In this document: positions 23,709 to 35,947 of the stretch, piece after piece | How positions within the stretch are numbered: the first letter of the stretch is position 1 | How the letters are laid out: each line of letters starts with the position of its first letter | Assembly (NCBI GenBank): GCA_000231825.2 | Contig: JH720341.1 | Span: forward strand, 263,766-327,765 | Direction of reading: 5' to 3' | Length of the DNA: 64,000 nt | Origin: Tetrahymena elliotti 4EA | Taxonomy: Eukaryota > Ciliophora > Oligohymenophorea > Hymenostomatida > Tetrahymenidae | The notes under the pieces: model-generated | The model's input: the letters and a program-made list of their open reading frames with translations, nothing else | Told to the model about the DNA's origin: nothing | The model's database searches: none | Made by a program: the position numbers and the translations under genes

Positions 23709-26700
23709 TCATAAGTTATTTAGAGAGCTAACGCTTTGTTCCCATTTAAATTCAAATTTATACTCATCCATCTCTTACTTTTCGAAGAAAGACTTTATTT
23801 ATTAAACTCTATTTTCGAATTATTTTTTGAAATCTTCTAAGATTTATTTTTTCCAAGAGTTAGCACTTTTTTGTCTATGTGTCTTAAAAGACTTTATTGA
23901 TTTTGTTAGGTTTGGATTTTCTTCTACTGCTTCTTATTATTTATCATTAGGCTTACCTCCTTTAGCTGGGGCAGGAGGAGCTTTTGCAGGTGGTGCTTTT
24001 TTGGCATCCTTTTTAGCTCCACCTTTACCTTTATCATCTTCTTATATATTTGTAAGCTTATATTCTATTTTTCTATCATCAAAGCAGAATGTTGTTAATA
24101 AAATACCATCCCATGTTTTTGATAATGATCTTTCACTACTTGTGTCAATAACTGCACCCTTCTATTTCATTCTCAATAGTACTTTAATATTCTCATGCTT
24201 CTTTTAGATATCGTCATCTATTTTATTAAATTTATATTTTAAAATATAAATAAGAATGATATTATTTTTAAAAAGATTGGTTATTACCTCCAGGTAGTTT
24301 TTTAAAGTCTTCAAAAAGAATTTCTGAATCATAGTAAGTTAACAAAAATTCAAAGTGATTTAATAAGCTCTTAAAGAAATCGTTTGAGTCAACAAACCTT
24401 ATTTCAAGTAAGTTTTCTTTGTATTGCTTGCATGACTAAAAGAAATTAGTAATTCTCTCTTTTTCTCTTTTAACCAAGTCTATTAACTCTGGTTTGCATT
24501 AAGGATTTGAGAGATTTGGACGAAGCAGTTTAAGATGATTTTATTTTTTTTCTTGGTGCATATTTTGCACTTAAGCAAACTCCTTCACTAAATTATTATC
24601 TACATTTAGTAAAAAATAAAGTTTTGAAATAAAAAAATTAATTAAGGTAAATCTCTTACCTTTTAAATTTAAGCTATGAGAATAGCGAGCATTAACTGAT
24701 TAAATAATCATTTCAGAAATATTAGCAGATAATTAAGATAACTCATCACAAGAATTTCTAAGATTTCTGCAAGATGAGATTCTAAATTCTTCTGCATTCT
24801 TTCTGTTATTTTAAATGTAATTTCTAAGATAGTCTGGACATTTATCAGCTCCAGTAAGGAACTTACTTTTATCACCAACATATATCTTTTAAGATTCTAA
24901 TATAGTATTCTTTTCTATATCTGTAACCCAATCCATAAATTTGTGAGGTTCTTTTTGGAAGAAAAGAGGGCCAATGAATTCAAGCTCAGCTTCTTTCCAA
25001 ATTAAATCTTAATCTAATTCAGTTTGATCCAAGAGGCAGTCAAATTTCTTTTCAATATAAGTAACTCTAGGCATTTCTTAAACTTAAGAGTCTGGTTTTA
25101 ATGCATCTATATGAGTAGCATACCTTCCCATGCATGTCCTTAAAGTCATTAAGGTCTATCTGACTTTCATGGCAAATAAATCTTTTGAATTTTACTTATT
25201 TGCTTCACTCAAATGATACTATTCATTTTTCATATTTTCTTAATACTCACTATACATATTCCTCAATTAGGTTAGCAATCTAATTTACATTTAAAGTTAA
25301 ATATATTAAACCTAATCAATTAATTTCAAAATATTTTTACTCATTAATTGCATCTTATGCTTTTTCGCACTTAGTCATTTCTGTTCTCATTCTTTCTTGC
25401 ACATATCTACGAGGTCTACCATACTTCTTACCTGTACCATCCTAAATTTGTTATTTAATAATTAATAAAACCTAGTAAATTAATTAAAAAAAATACTTTA
25501 GCAGCTAATTCTTCAATAGCTACAACATATTACTTATCAAAAGCTTCTAATAATTCTGCTTTCTTTTAATTAAGATGTTTAAGAATTTCTAAAATGCTAC
25601 CATTTCTTTTTTCTTTTTAACTGTTAAGTTAGTCATCTATTTCTTTAATCATTCCTTCATACCATTAAATTTCATCCTTGGAATATTCTCCTCCATCCTC
25701 GAATAATTTACTATCTTTTATAAAAGCTCTATTCTTCTATAACAAGAATTCAACTTCTGCATTTCCTAACACTGTTAACTTTTCTTATAGATCTCTAATT
25801 TCTTTGAATTTAAAAGATGTTTGTTTTATTCAACAAATTAAAATTATGAATTTTACTTTCTCCAAATTTGAAAGCATTTTCTTTGACATGATTTTAAATT
25901 CCTTATAATTTAGCCAATGTAGTTGCTGAAGATAGAGATTCCTTATAGCTCTTTTATTCAGTTTCATGCTCTTAGAGATCCTCAAATGCTTACTCCATCA
26001 GGAAATTGAAGTGCTCTGTCTGCAAATCAACCTTCTCTATAGTTGACCTTGCATGTCTTTCATATCGTTTTTTATGGATTGTTATTTATGAAGATCTAAT
26101 TTAATAGATTTCTACTTCCATCTTTCCTTTCAAAGGATAGTGAGCTTTAAGTCTTTCATCCAAAATTAAAATAGAGTTTTCAATCTAAAATATTAAAATA
26201 AATATTAATTGACACATTAAACAAATAAAAATAAATTACAAAGTCCTTATCACTAAATTTAGCTTGGTCAAGAACATCACTTTACAACTTGGAGATATAG
26301 TCAAATATCTTTCTCTTACAATTCTCAATCAAATAAACCATGAAACTTAATTCAACTACAACATTTTTCTATTTTAATTTTTAATAAAATAAAATTATGA
26401 AGAATTAATTATAGCCTACCTCTAAAATAATTCTTCCTTCAGGATCTATAGGAGGATCTGCTTTAAAGTCAACAGGGATTTCTGGCTTTTCTTCTTCTAG
26501 TACTGGAATTTCAAATGTACTAACTTGTTCTGGTTGCTTAGCATTTTTAGCAGCAGGTGCAGGTTATGCTGCCTTTTTATCATCTTTTTTATTTCCAGTA
26601 GCTGCAACTGGAGCAGGTTCAACAGGTTTTTATTCTTACTACTAAGGAGGTTCAACTACTTCTTATTTATCTTCACTTTAAATTTCATAAAATCCTAATA

Positions 26701-29206
26701 AAATTTTGTAAGGAGTAAATATAATCGTTATAAAAATGTTTTTTTAATTTATTTTTTAGAGTTTGTTAAAATAATATCATTTAATATGTTTTAAATTTTA
26801 CTTTTGGCTATTTCTTCTACTGAGAAAGCTACAGCGTACTGATTTTGAGTGACTGGTGAAGTAAATTATTATACAGGTTCTATACCTACTTACTCTAAGG
26901 CAGTTTTTAATCTTTGCTCAGCTTCTGAAGCTGCCTTTTTAGGATCTCCTGATTTTTTAGGAGGAGGTTTCTTGGCCGGGGCACCACCTTTTTTTGCAGC
27001 TGCAGCGTCTTAAGCTGCTTTGTATTCCTCAATTTCTTTAATTTTATCTTCCCTTTCTATTTATTTTTGAGCTTTTTCAGTTGCTCTTTATAAGTTTCTT
27101 TATTCTAGTTCCTACTTCTTGGAAATATCTTAGAGCTCAAAAAACTCAGCAACAATTTTTTCGAAGCTCGAATAGAGACTTAAAACAAACGATGGGTGTT
27201 CTTTAACAAGAGCTTAGTTTTTGTCATGGAAATCTCTGTATTCGTTTTCGATTTCATCAATTTTCTTGAAACAAATATCCAAGACTTCATTAAGCTTTGG
27301 ATGATGGAGAGCCATTTTCATATCTACTTTAATTTTTTCAAATTCTTCATTTAATTAAATGAGTTTTTCATCGTTTTCGTCTGCAATATTGGCTTTTTTT
27401 AGTTCATACTCAAAATTCATTTTAGCGAAATTCTTCTTATTTTCATCATTTTTTTCTCCAATTTTCTTGAAAAATACTCCTAAATTATTAACTAACTCAT
27501 TCTACTTTAAATCACTTTCTTCCACAAACTTAATGGCTTTTGAAAGGAGATCTCTGCTGTCTTCATATAATTTATTAGATTTAGCTATACATTCAAGTTC
27601 AATAAGACTATTAAGTTCTTCTGTATTTAAATGCCCAACATATCTAGATTTAAACATTAAATATAAATAAACATACTTTTCTAAATACAAAATAAAATTA
27701 CTCTAATCTGCTTTATAACTTTCTAACTCTGTTAAGAGAATTCTATTTTGCTTCTTCACTTTCTTTAACTAAGGCTTCAAATCTAACATCTAATATTTCC
27801 TATGCCTAATCATTGAAATTTTTAGTATCTTCTATCCATTTTTCAACATAGGCTTTACTTATATTAATGATATCGATTTTATCTAATTTTTAGATGAAAT
27901 TATTTCTTTTATTATAAATAGTAACATGCTAGTTCTTTAATTCTTCATAAAGTTGTATTCTTTTGTCTGGATTTACATATTCCATTTTTATGATGTCAAC
28001 CATAAATTATTCAAAAGCTTAATCATGCTTTAACTTTCTCCACCTTTTATCAACTTCATTTTATCTTTAAACAAATACCTGTAAATAACATCATTTATTA
28101 AAAAATAATTTAAATATTATAAAATTACTTCAAATGATTCTTTTTATTGTTATTTTATTTTTGCAATATATTCATCATTTTCAATTCTTTTTTAAGCAAT
28201 GATCTATTCAAATTCTTTCCTTTTAATCTTAAAAAAAAAACGATCAGATATTTATAAAAATATAAAATCAAAGAAGAAGATTGATTGATTTATTTTACAT
28301 CTGCTAAAGCTTTTACTTAAGGTTCTAACTCAAAAGCAATATCTATCAAAGCAAATTCCAATTTATCACAAAAGAATTTTAAATTCTTCTCTCTTTCTTT
28401 TTCTAAATCTTCAAGACGGTTATCAAGATTGTCTACTTTGTTTTCCTTTTTTATTCCACATTCCTTTAAAAATATAAAAAATAAAAATATTTTTTGAATT
28501 AATCCTTTGAGTTTTCAATTTAAAGCATATATTTCCTTTTAAAGATAATATTTTTTTCATTTTTTAAAAATTTTAGAAAGCTTTATGCAATAATAAGAGA
28601 AATTAAAATTTTGATGGCATTTTTAGAATAACTGTTTGTTTTTACTAAATATAAATGAAATCAAGATGACTAATTAATTACCACAACTACTTGATTGATT
28701 TCATCTAATAAATCTTTTTCTCTTTTAAGCAACTCTTTATCTGTAAATTTATCAAAATATGCATTTAATTCCTTATCATGCTATATAAAATAATCTTCAA
28801 TATCCTTCTTAATTTCTGTGTAACTGTCAACAACATCATTTGATAGAGATTCAGTCCATTTCTCAAAATCATTAAGGGTTTTTATATGTCTGTCACGCCT
28901 TGATTCACGCTATTTTTTAATCATTTCTTAAGTTCTTGGATGAGTAAATGGTTTTGAAAAATTAGAGAGTGCAATAACTTCGCTTTCAATAGTCATATCT
29001 TTTATTGGATTAAGCTTTTCATTCATCTTTTCGATCCTCGCTTACTTTAGCAATTCTTTACCAGTATTAACAAAAACTCGAGTTGAATCTGTCTTTTTAG
29101 TCTCCCTTACAAGAGCATTATGCAGACTACTTGTAGCTTTAAATTGTAACATTGTTAATTTATCTACGTTTTGAGACTAGCGCTAAGTCCCAGTAAATGT
29201 TTTCAT
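23709..29206 (-). CDS. CCDC180-like flagellar coiled-coil protein (DUF4455/DUF4456 type)
   Basis: A long gene, about 1.5 thousand residues and many introns, from ATG 29206 (MKTFTGTQRQSQNVDKLTML) to TGA 23709-23711. The N-terminal region has TDSTRVFVNTGKELLKQARI, then KWTESLSNDVVDSYTEIKKD and LEDLEKEREKNLKFFCDKLE, followed by FEQIIAQKRIENDEYIAKIK. This order and the heptad pattern resemble the DUF4455 half of CCDC180. Ala/Pro/Lys-rich linkers lie at about 26960-27010 (AKKGGAPAKKPPPKKSG), 26480-26620 and 23940-24040. The C-terminal half contains EMYLRTCMGRYATHMDALKP and VEKKFDCLLDQ-like helices, then ends with FEFKWEQSVSSLNNL. That final Trp-containing helix resembles the end of DUF4456. Plus-strand ORFs in this span are antisense shadows. 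The CCDC180 assignment is from overall architecture, not from a single diagnostic motif; CCDC180 homologues are ciliary. Confidence 0.62.
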
Positions 29207-29603
29207 TTCTAATTTAACTTTTACTTCCTATAATAATTTTACTAATTCTATTCAAGTGGGTATTGAAATGATTTATCAATTTAATTTTAGTGGATTATTA
29301 ATTATTACTATTATCATAAGAAGATAACTTTCTTCTTTGAAGGTCTATTTTTTAATTTCATAAATTTTAAATTATTTTACATATCAAAAAAATTCAAGAT
29401 CAATACTATTTTAAATATCGATAAGATAAAATTTTATTATAAAATAGATTTTATGAATAAATATAAATCAAATTATAATAAATTATCCTCATAATAAATA
29501 TTCTAAGAGCAAATAACTCAAAATTAATTAATTACTATTAAACAATTTTACAAAAAAACAAAAAAAATACAGCTTGGCACAAAAAGTAATAACAAAGAAA
29601 GAA
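29207..29603. promoter_or_regulatory. Divergent intergenic region
   Basis: About 400 bp between the starts of the CCDC180-like gene (minus) and the Cys-cluster gene (plus). Both promoters must lie here. No element is recognised. Confidence 0.5.
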
Positions 29604-30866
29604 ATGAATTTATTTAATTTATTTCAAAACCAATTTTAAAAGCCAGAGAAAATTAACCGATACTAAAAATGCTTTAATATTACAGAGGAAATGAAATAGA
29701 AATTAAATAAATGTCTGCCAGAAAACTATTAGAAAAATAAAATCCAGATTTTTTTTTCTTAGAATGATAAGGATAATCATAAAAAGTGTATTAATATGTT
29801 GTAAACATGTGCAAATATTTTCATTTATTACTGTGCTGAAAATCAAAATTGGATTAAAATATTAAATAAAGCTTTAGATTTAGAAAAAGATACTAATAAG
29901 TATGGCAAGTACAAACAAATAATTGAGAAATTAACAAAACTCACTGACATAAGTTGCATTTAACCTTTCTTAGAAGATAAAAATTAAGAAAGCAAATCAA
30001 ACTTTGATTATTTGTCAGACCTACTATAATAATATTTAAATGCTAAAAATGCATTTAAAGATATCACTAACTATAAATAAATACCAAATTTTATGAAGAA
30101 AAATTTTGAAATTAATTTACTTATTGAAACTAATGAATAAGAGCATATCAATTATGGTTTAACTTTTGATGAGTAAATACATTTTATTTTCTTTTAACTT
30201 GAAGAAAAATTTTACTTATCAACTATTTATGATGATCATAACTAAGAAGAACAAACAAATAGAACAATTAGTATCTAAGTTTAAAAAACAAATAAAATAG
30301 AACAAGTTTACATATCTGATAAAGATGCTATTAAATGCATTTTTGTATTATTCTAGCTTTCTGATATAATAAAATATTCAATAGAAAAAGAGGATAATGG
30401 TTATTAAGTAATAGAAAAGAAACATAAAGAAAAAATGAAAAATATGATAAACAGTTTTTTATTTGATATTGTAAAAGAAATTTTGAGTAAAAGTAATTTT
30501 AGTTTCAAATTTTAAATTGGGATTAATTCTAATTTAGATTTAAGTGAGTTGGAAAAAATAACTAAACTAATAAAAGAGGATGCTAAATTCAAAAAATATT
30601 ACTCAAAAGAAATAGATTTCGATTTAAGCTTATTTAATTCTCAAAAATAATTTTAAGTCTTTGAGATTAATGATAAAAGATATGAGATTGTTTATGATAA
30701 TCTATTGGAAATTTGTTATGAAAACGAAAGTTATATCATTACATAACAAATCAGCACTGACTATGAAATATGCAGTAACTGTTAAAGTCAAATTGTAAGT
30801 GTTTTCTACAGTTAGCTCTAAATTTGCATGAATTGCTTGATTAGAATTTCTAATTCCTGTATATGA
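29604..30866 (+). CDS. Unknown 420-residue protein with C-terminal Cys pairs
   Basis: A single exon of 421 codons from ATG 29604 (MNLFNLFQNQFQKPEKINRY) to TGA 30864-30866, open only with TAA/TAG as Gln. The frame continues upstream of the Met at 29691, so the earlier Met is preferred. The body is Asn/Lys/Ile-rich without membrane segments. The last 35 residues hold Cys pairs (EICSNCQSQ, then QICMNCLIR, then SCI), a C-x2-C...C-x2-C arrangement that could bind one zinc ion. No RING His or other named zinc finger is apparent. It lies head-to-head with the CCDC180-like gene and tail-to-tail with a CNBD gene. The function is unknown. Confidence 0.78.
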
Positions 30867-31314
30867 AGAATAAAATAAAAAAAATTATTATTCAATAAAA
30901 AATGACGAATCTGCTATCAAGCTAAATTATTCAAATTATTAAAATCTTTTTTTTATTTGGGTAATATTCTAAATTAATTTCCATTAATTTTATCTTTTTA
31001 AATACTATTAAAAAACTATTTATTTGATAATACATTTCATTTTTTTAAAAATTACTTTCTTTAAATCCAAAAACATAACTTCAACATTTCTTGATTGTTT
31101 AATATAATATTAATTAATTCAATTAACTTTTGTTCTCAAAATATGTAATTTATTTGTCAGTAGGTTTTGAATGATCTTAAATAATTTTTAAAGTAGTTTT
31201 GGTTATCAATTTTATTATTATCCCTGTTATTGGATTATTTTAATTAATTTACTTGAAAATCTTAAATATTTGTTGGATTGTTTTAAATTTTTATCACAGG
31301 TTGAGTAAATAATT
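30867..31314. other. Convergent intergenic region
   Basis: About 450 bp between two gene ends. AT-rich with no gene. A frame extending the CNBD gene further (to 31206) was considered and set aside. Confidence 0.5.
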
Positions 31315-34300
31315 TCATTTTTTTAATCCTAATTTTTAAATGAGAAAAGCCTTGGAACTTTCTTAGAGTTTTTATTCAACTTCAATATCTTTTTGTTAAT
31401 TTTGAATTTTCTTAACTTAATTATCAAATTTTTTTACATTTCCAATGATATCATATTTTTAACATTTCCATTTAGGTTTTCTTAATTAATCTTACAAGTT
31501 ATTATGTTATTGATTGAGTCCTTAATCTTCTCTGGATTCATTCTTATTTGTGTTATTTACATACTGAAATAAAGATTAAGTTTGCTATCTTTATTAAATT
31601 TCACTAGAAGTTGAGTTTAAATAGGGTTAACTTTATTAATTGACTCTCGGTTACTCCATCTTATTAACATTAATTTAATATTAAATGAATGAATTCACTT
31701 TTAATGAATCAATCTAGTTTAGTTTTAAAATATTTTCATTTAACTGCTCTGTCTACTAGCTTTTATTTTTAGTATTTCCTTCTGGATACATTTTATTTGT
31801 AATAATTAAATCAGTAAAAGGATTTTAAACTGATGATGATCTCATCTTTTAGTTTAATTTTTATTTTTATAATAAACATTAAACACTCTTTTGTTCTTAA
31901 TTTTTCGAGTTAGTGTTTAAGGATTAAATAGATTAAGATCTTTTGAATACTTTCTGATTTTAGTCCCCAGTAAAAAAATTAGTTAAATACTATTTTTATT
32001 TCACTGTTCCTTGTTTTGCTTTTTACTACTCATACTAATAAACTTTGATTAATTGGAATTTATTTTCATCTTAACAATTATTTTATATTCTAGTTTTGTC
32101 ATTATTTAAGTTATTAATTTTAACTTAATATATCTTATCTTCTTCAACAATTTCATCTTTTTCTTGATTGAAACCATTTTCATTTTGATTTGATTCAAAG
32201 TTTTTAATTAAAATTTATGTTTATCCCTCTTCATCATTATCTTCTGTTAAAGATTTTCTTGAATTTGGAGGGTTGTATGAATAGTACCTATATAGACCTT
32301 TATCAGGAGAAGCCTCTGTTTTAATACAACCAAAATTAGAAAAATTACTTTTTGGCTTTTGTTAATTAGTTTTCTTAAGAGATACATTATGCTATAATTC
32401 TTTAATTGAATTAGCACTTACAGCTCTTCTTCTTTTTTACACTAATTTATCTGGGCTTTATGTATTTGATTCTTTTTCTCTCATAATCTATAAGTAATCA
32501 ATTTTGGATCTATCTGATTTAGATTTTTAGGCCTAGTAGCATTTAATTTTGAAATGAATAGATGATTATTCATAAATAATTTATCTATATTAATTCAAAA
32601 GCTGATCTCTTGTTTCATTTTTTAGTGTTGAGACAGGTTTAGATCTTTGATATTTATTATTTTACATAGAATTAATATTATCTTTTTCCTATGTGGTTTT
32701 ACTAACTTACTCTTGATTGTTTATCTCTTCTTAAGCATTCATATTTATGAATTTATCTGTTTCATATTAATTAAATTATTATGCATAATGCTACATTTCA
32801 ATGTTAACTTCTTTCTAGTTTTTTCTTATACTCATATCTTTGAATTCCTTATTGAACATTCCCAATAAACCCTTTTACAGGCTTTTTCTATGGTACTTTA
32901 AATCGTAGTTAAGAACTTTTTTAAGCATATGAATATCATCTTGTTAGTTATGTTCCTATTAAATTTTTTAATCAGATTATTTATTATTATTTTATTTTTT
33001 ACTAGGTTGATCTTATGAATCATTTTATTTAAGTGGGGAATTACTTTTTGAAATGTTAATTTGGTGGTAATCTGTTGGTTCATTGCTTTATTTTTTAATA
33101 GCTTCAATGCAAAAATCAAATAAATTATCAGTAGATTTCATTAAATACTATTTATATTATTTATATTGTTAAATGATTATCTATGATCTTTATTCAAATG
33201 CTTTCTTCTTCTTCTCAAGTCTTTCATATAAATATTACTTTGTATATTCATCTTAAAAAATTCTAATATTAAAATTCTTATTTTTTATCACTATTAGCTA
33301 TCCTTGTAAAGATGTACATTTTACTGAATATGTTCTATCCTATTTCTAAATAAAATCTTCTTCCCCAAACATTTCAAAAGGAGTTAATATAGACATCTAA
33401 TACATAAATTAAATAATTTTAAATAGGTATTATAGGCATTCTTTCTCAAAAAATTTGTTTTAAAATAACAAGTGATTAATTATTACTTTTATGGGAATAG
33501 ATTCAGTTGACTTTTAAGTTCCATGAACTTAATTCATTTAATCTACTATATCTTGTTACTAGAATTCTAATTAAATGTAATCTTTTTATTCTTAATCTCT
33601 ATTAATCTCAAATACTTTATATATCTTAAGAAAATGAATTAATAAACAATTTATAAGTTAAATGAAAATTTACTGTAAATTCTCCTTAATGAACAATATA
33701 AACATTATCACAAGCATCTCCTTCCTTAAATATGACCTAACCTCTATTAAATTTAACTTTCTAACTATTTAGATAAAGCTATTTAAGTAAATTTTTATTC
33801 CACCCTTAAAAAATATGAAGATTAGCAAGTAAAGATATTTCTTTATCAAGAAGTTTTTCTTCAATATCTTTTAAGATTTTAGAAAAATCTTGTTTCTCCA
33901 AAATAGCAAACTAGCAATTTTCATGACAAACAATTGTTGCTAGTCTTGGCTTGTTATTAAGCAATGCTAATTCTCCAAAAGCATTTCCTGATTCTATTTA
34001 CTTTACACAAATCATGCTATTAGTATTTCTTGGTGTATGTATTTCAAATATTTCTTTATCACTCTCCTATTAAGCAATATTATCTTTTTTCTTAGGTCTC
34101 GAAAATTTTTATCTAAGCTAAATAAAGTAATCATCTGGATCAAACTTTTTTTCATTAGGAGTCTTTTACCCATTTTGACTTTAAATAGTTTCTTCTTTTG
34201 CTAATTTGATTTATTTTCGAGGGGAAACTACACTTTATTAAATATATTTATTATTTATACTTAATCCTTAGAGTAAGGATTTAAATATTATATATTGCTA

Positions 34301-34777
34301 ATTAATTACTCTTCGGTGCTTTAATCTCTTGATTTTATTGTTGAATGTTAATTAGCAGACATTTTAGGTGTTTAATTATTATTTATTTATTAGTTTGGAT
34401 CCTTTATATACACTCCGACTTTTCCAGAAAGAATTAAGTAGAATTTAGTTCCTCTTTCATCTACTTGCATATAAATTATAATTTTTAATAAATTTAAAAG
34501 ATTAAAGTTGAATTACCTATTTCAAAAACTTTCTCTCCTCTTCCCATAGCTTCATATTTCATATGCCTGCAACACTTCTCTAATACTAATTTTATATCAA
34601 CTTAAAAATTAACTCTGCATGTTAATTAAACTTACCTTTTTCTTTGCCTTGCTCTACATATCTGTCAAAAAATTAAATTTACTCAGTTGCCATTATTAAT
34701 CGCTTTAAATCAAATGCATTTCTATGATCAGGTTTTTTTTACAAAATATCTACTATTTCCTTTTAACAGTAAAACAT
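31315..34777 (-). CDS. Cyclic-nucleotide-binding-domain protein
   Basis: ATG at 34777 gives MFYCQKEIVDILQKKPDHRN, followed by LIMATEQIQFFDRYVEQGKE, the usual lead-in of ciliate and trypanosomatid CNBD proteins. A split cNMP-binding domain follows: CRHMKYEAMGRGEKVFEIG, then KFYLILSGKVGVYI. After a long Gln/Lys insertion comes the phosphate-binding cassette GNAFGELALLNNKPRLATI, with the Glu and Arg needed for cAMP/cGMP. A second CNBD begins at NLLKQLYLNSQKVKFNRGQV (FKEGDACDNVYIVHQGEF). The rest, about 33650-31315, is low-complexity Asn/Gln/Lys and ends ...SSKAFLIQKLGLKK. An intron at about 34300-34225 joins STEED to VVSPRKQ and repairs the frame. The plus-strand ORFs near 32650-32870 are shadows. 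It is a likely cNMP sensor without a kinase or channel domain. Confidence 0.82.
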
Positions 34778-35947
34778 GAAAAGAAATGGTTAAAATAAAT
34801 CTAAAAATTTACTAAAATATTCTTTGAATTATCATTATCTTTCATTTTTAAGTCAAGTTGCTTGTTTGAAATAATTAAAATTTATCAAGTTTTATTGAAT
34901 ATTTTAATCATCAATATTAACTAGTAAATTAAATTTACAAATTAATTATCTTAAAGAAAGAACTAAATCGGGATTAATGATTAATCTATCTAAAATGCAT
35001 AAGCAGGGTATATTTTTGAAATATTTTGACAAGGCTGATTACTTTTTTTTTGTGGTATTAATAGAATCAAAAATAAACTAAATTGATTAAATTCACATAT
35101 TACAATGGTTGCTACACAAAAAAGAATATTTATTAATAAATGAAATATCAACAATCAACATTTTTAACTAATTCTGATCATATATTTTATAAAATCGAAC
35201 ATTATCTTAAAGAAATAACTAAATCTATCTAAGTGATTTATCAAAATCATAAACATGATATTTTTTTCAAATATTTTGCAAAGGTTTATTTTTTTAGTGA
35301 TATTGATAGAACAAAAAACAAATTTCCTTTTCCTTTCACTTTTTTTAAAAACATAAATTGATTAAATTCATATATTACTTTTGCTGCAAACCTTTTTTAA
35401 CGTATATTTTCAATGAACTATAATCAATCAATATTTTTAGTTAACTCTGATAATATTGATAATACATTGAGTAAAATTTAATAATATAAATAAATATGTA
35501 TGTTATTTTTTTGATTTACAATACAAACACCTAAAAATAACTTCAATTCATTAAAATACTTTTCAAAAATAGAAAGTTGATAAATAGCACTTAATACCTT
35601 TTAAATAATAAAATGAAATAAATTATAATAGATTTGCTGAGTAAAATATTGATAAAAAGATAAATACTTAATATAATTTTAATTTCTTATTATTGAATTT
35701 CTTTTATGATGAACTATGATTTTATGGTTTGTTTTAAGTTTCTTTATTAAAAATAAATTGTTTAGTAATTTCCTATTTCGCATTAAGTCACTGAATCTTG
35801 AAACAAAATAATAAGAAATAACAAATACAATTCATTTAATTAAGATTTTTATACTTTGAAAGTATTCTGAAAACTACGAAAAAAACAATTCAAACAAATA
35901 TAAAAAGCATAAATAATTGATAATTACTTTAATAAAAATATTTTATA
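34778..35947. promoter_or_regulatory. Divergent intergenic region with tandem repeat
   Basis: About 1.2 kb between the CNBD gene start and the S11 peptidase gene start, so it contains both promoters. It also contains the diverged duplication listed at 34945-35465. No coding frame seen. Confidence 0.55.
34945..35465. repeat. Diverged two-copy tandem repeat, about 265 bp period
   Basis: Copy 1 starts near 34945 (attatcttaaagaaagaact) and copy 2 near 35205 (attatcttaaagaaataact). Both then share, in order: a ctaaatc block, a cataa(g/a)ca block, an aatattttg(a/c)aa(a/g)g block, a ggtattaatag / gatattgatag block, attgattaaattca(c/t)atatta, and tcaacattttta / tcaatattttta with aactctga or similar. 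The period is about one nucleosome plus linker, but this may be chance. Noncoding. Confidence 0.65.

Noticed and set aside
23827..24207. Plus-strand ORF rich in Ala/Pro/Gly
   Set aside because: It is the antisense of the Ala/Pro/Lys linker at the C-terminus of the minus-strand CCDC180-like protein.
27359..27670. Plus-strand Ser/Phe-rich ORF
   Set aside because: Antisense of a coiled-coil exon of the same minus-strand gene.
31206..31314. Longer 3' end for the CNBD gene, stopping at 31206
   Set aside because: It needs a different frame with few Gln codons; the frame ending at 31315 continues unbroken from well-supported upstream sequence.
32647..33119. Pair of overlapping hydrophobic and basic ORFs on opposite strands
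   Set aside because: They lie within the Asn/Gln-rich tail of the minus-strand CNBD gene, whose frame with TAA/TAG as Gln is the better one.
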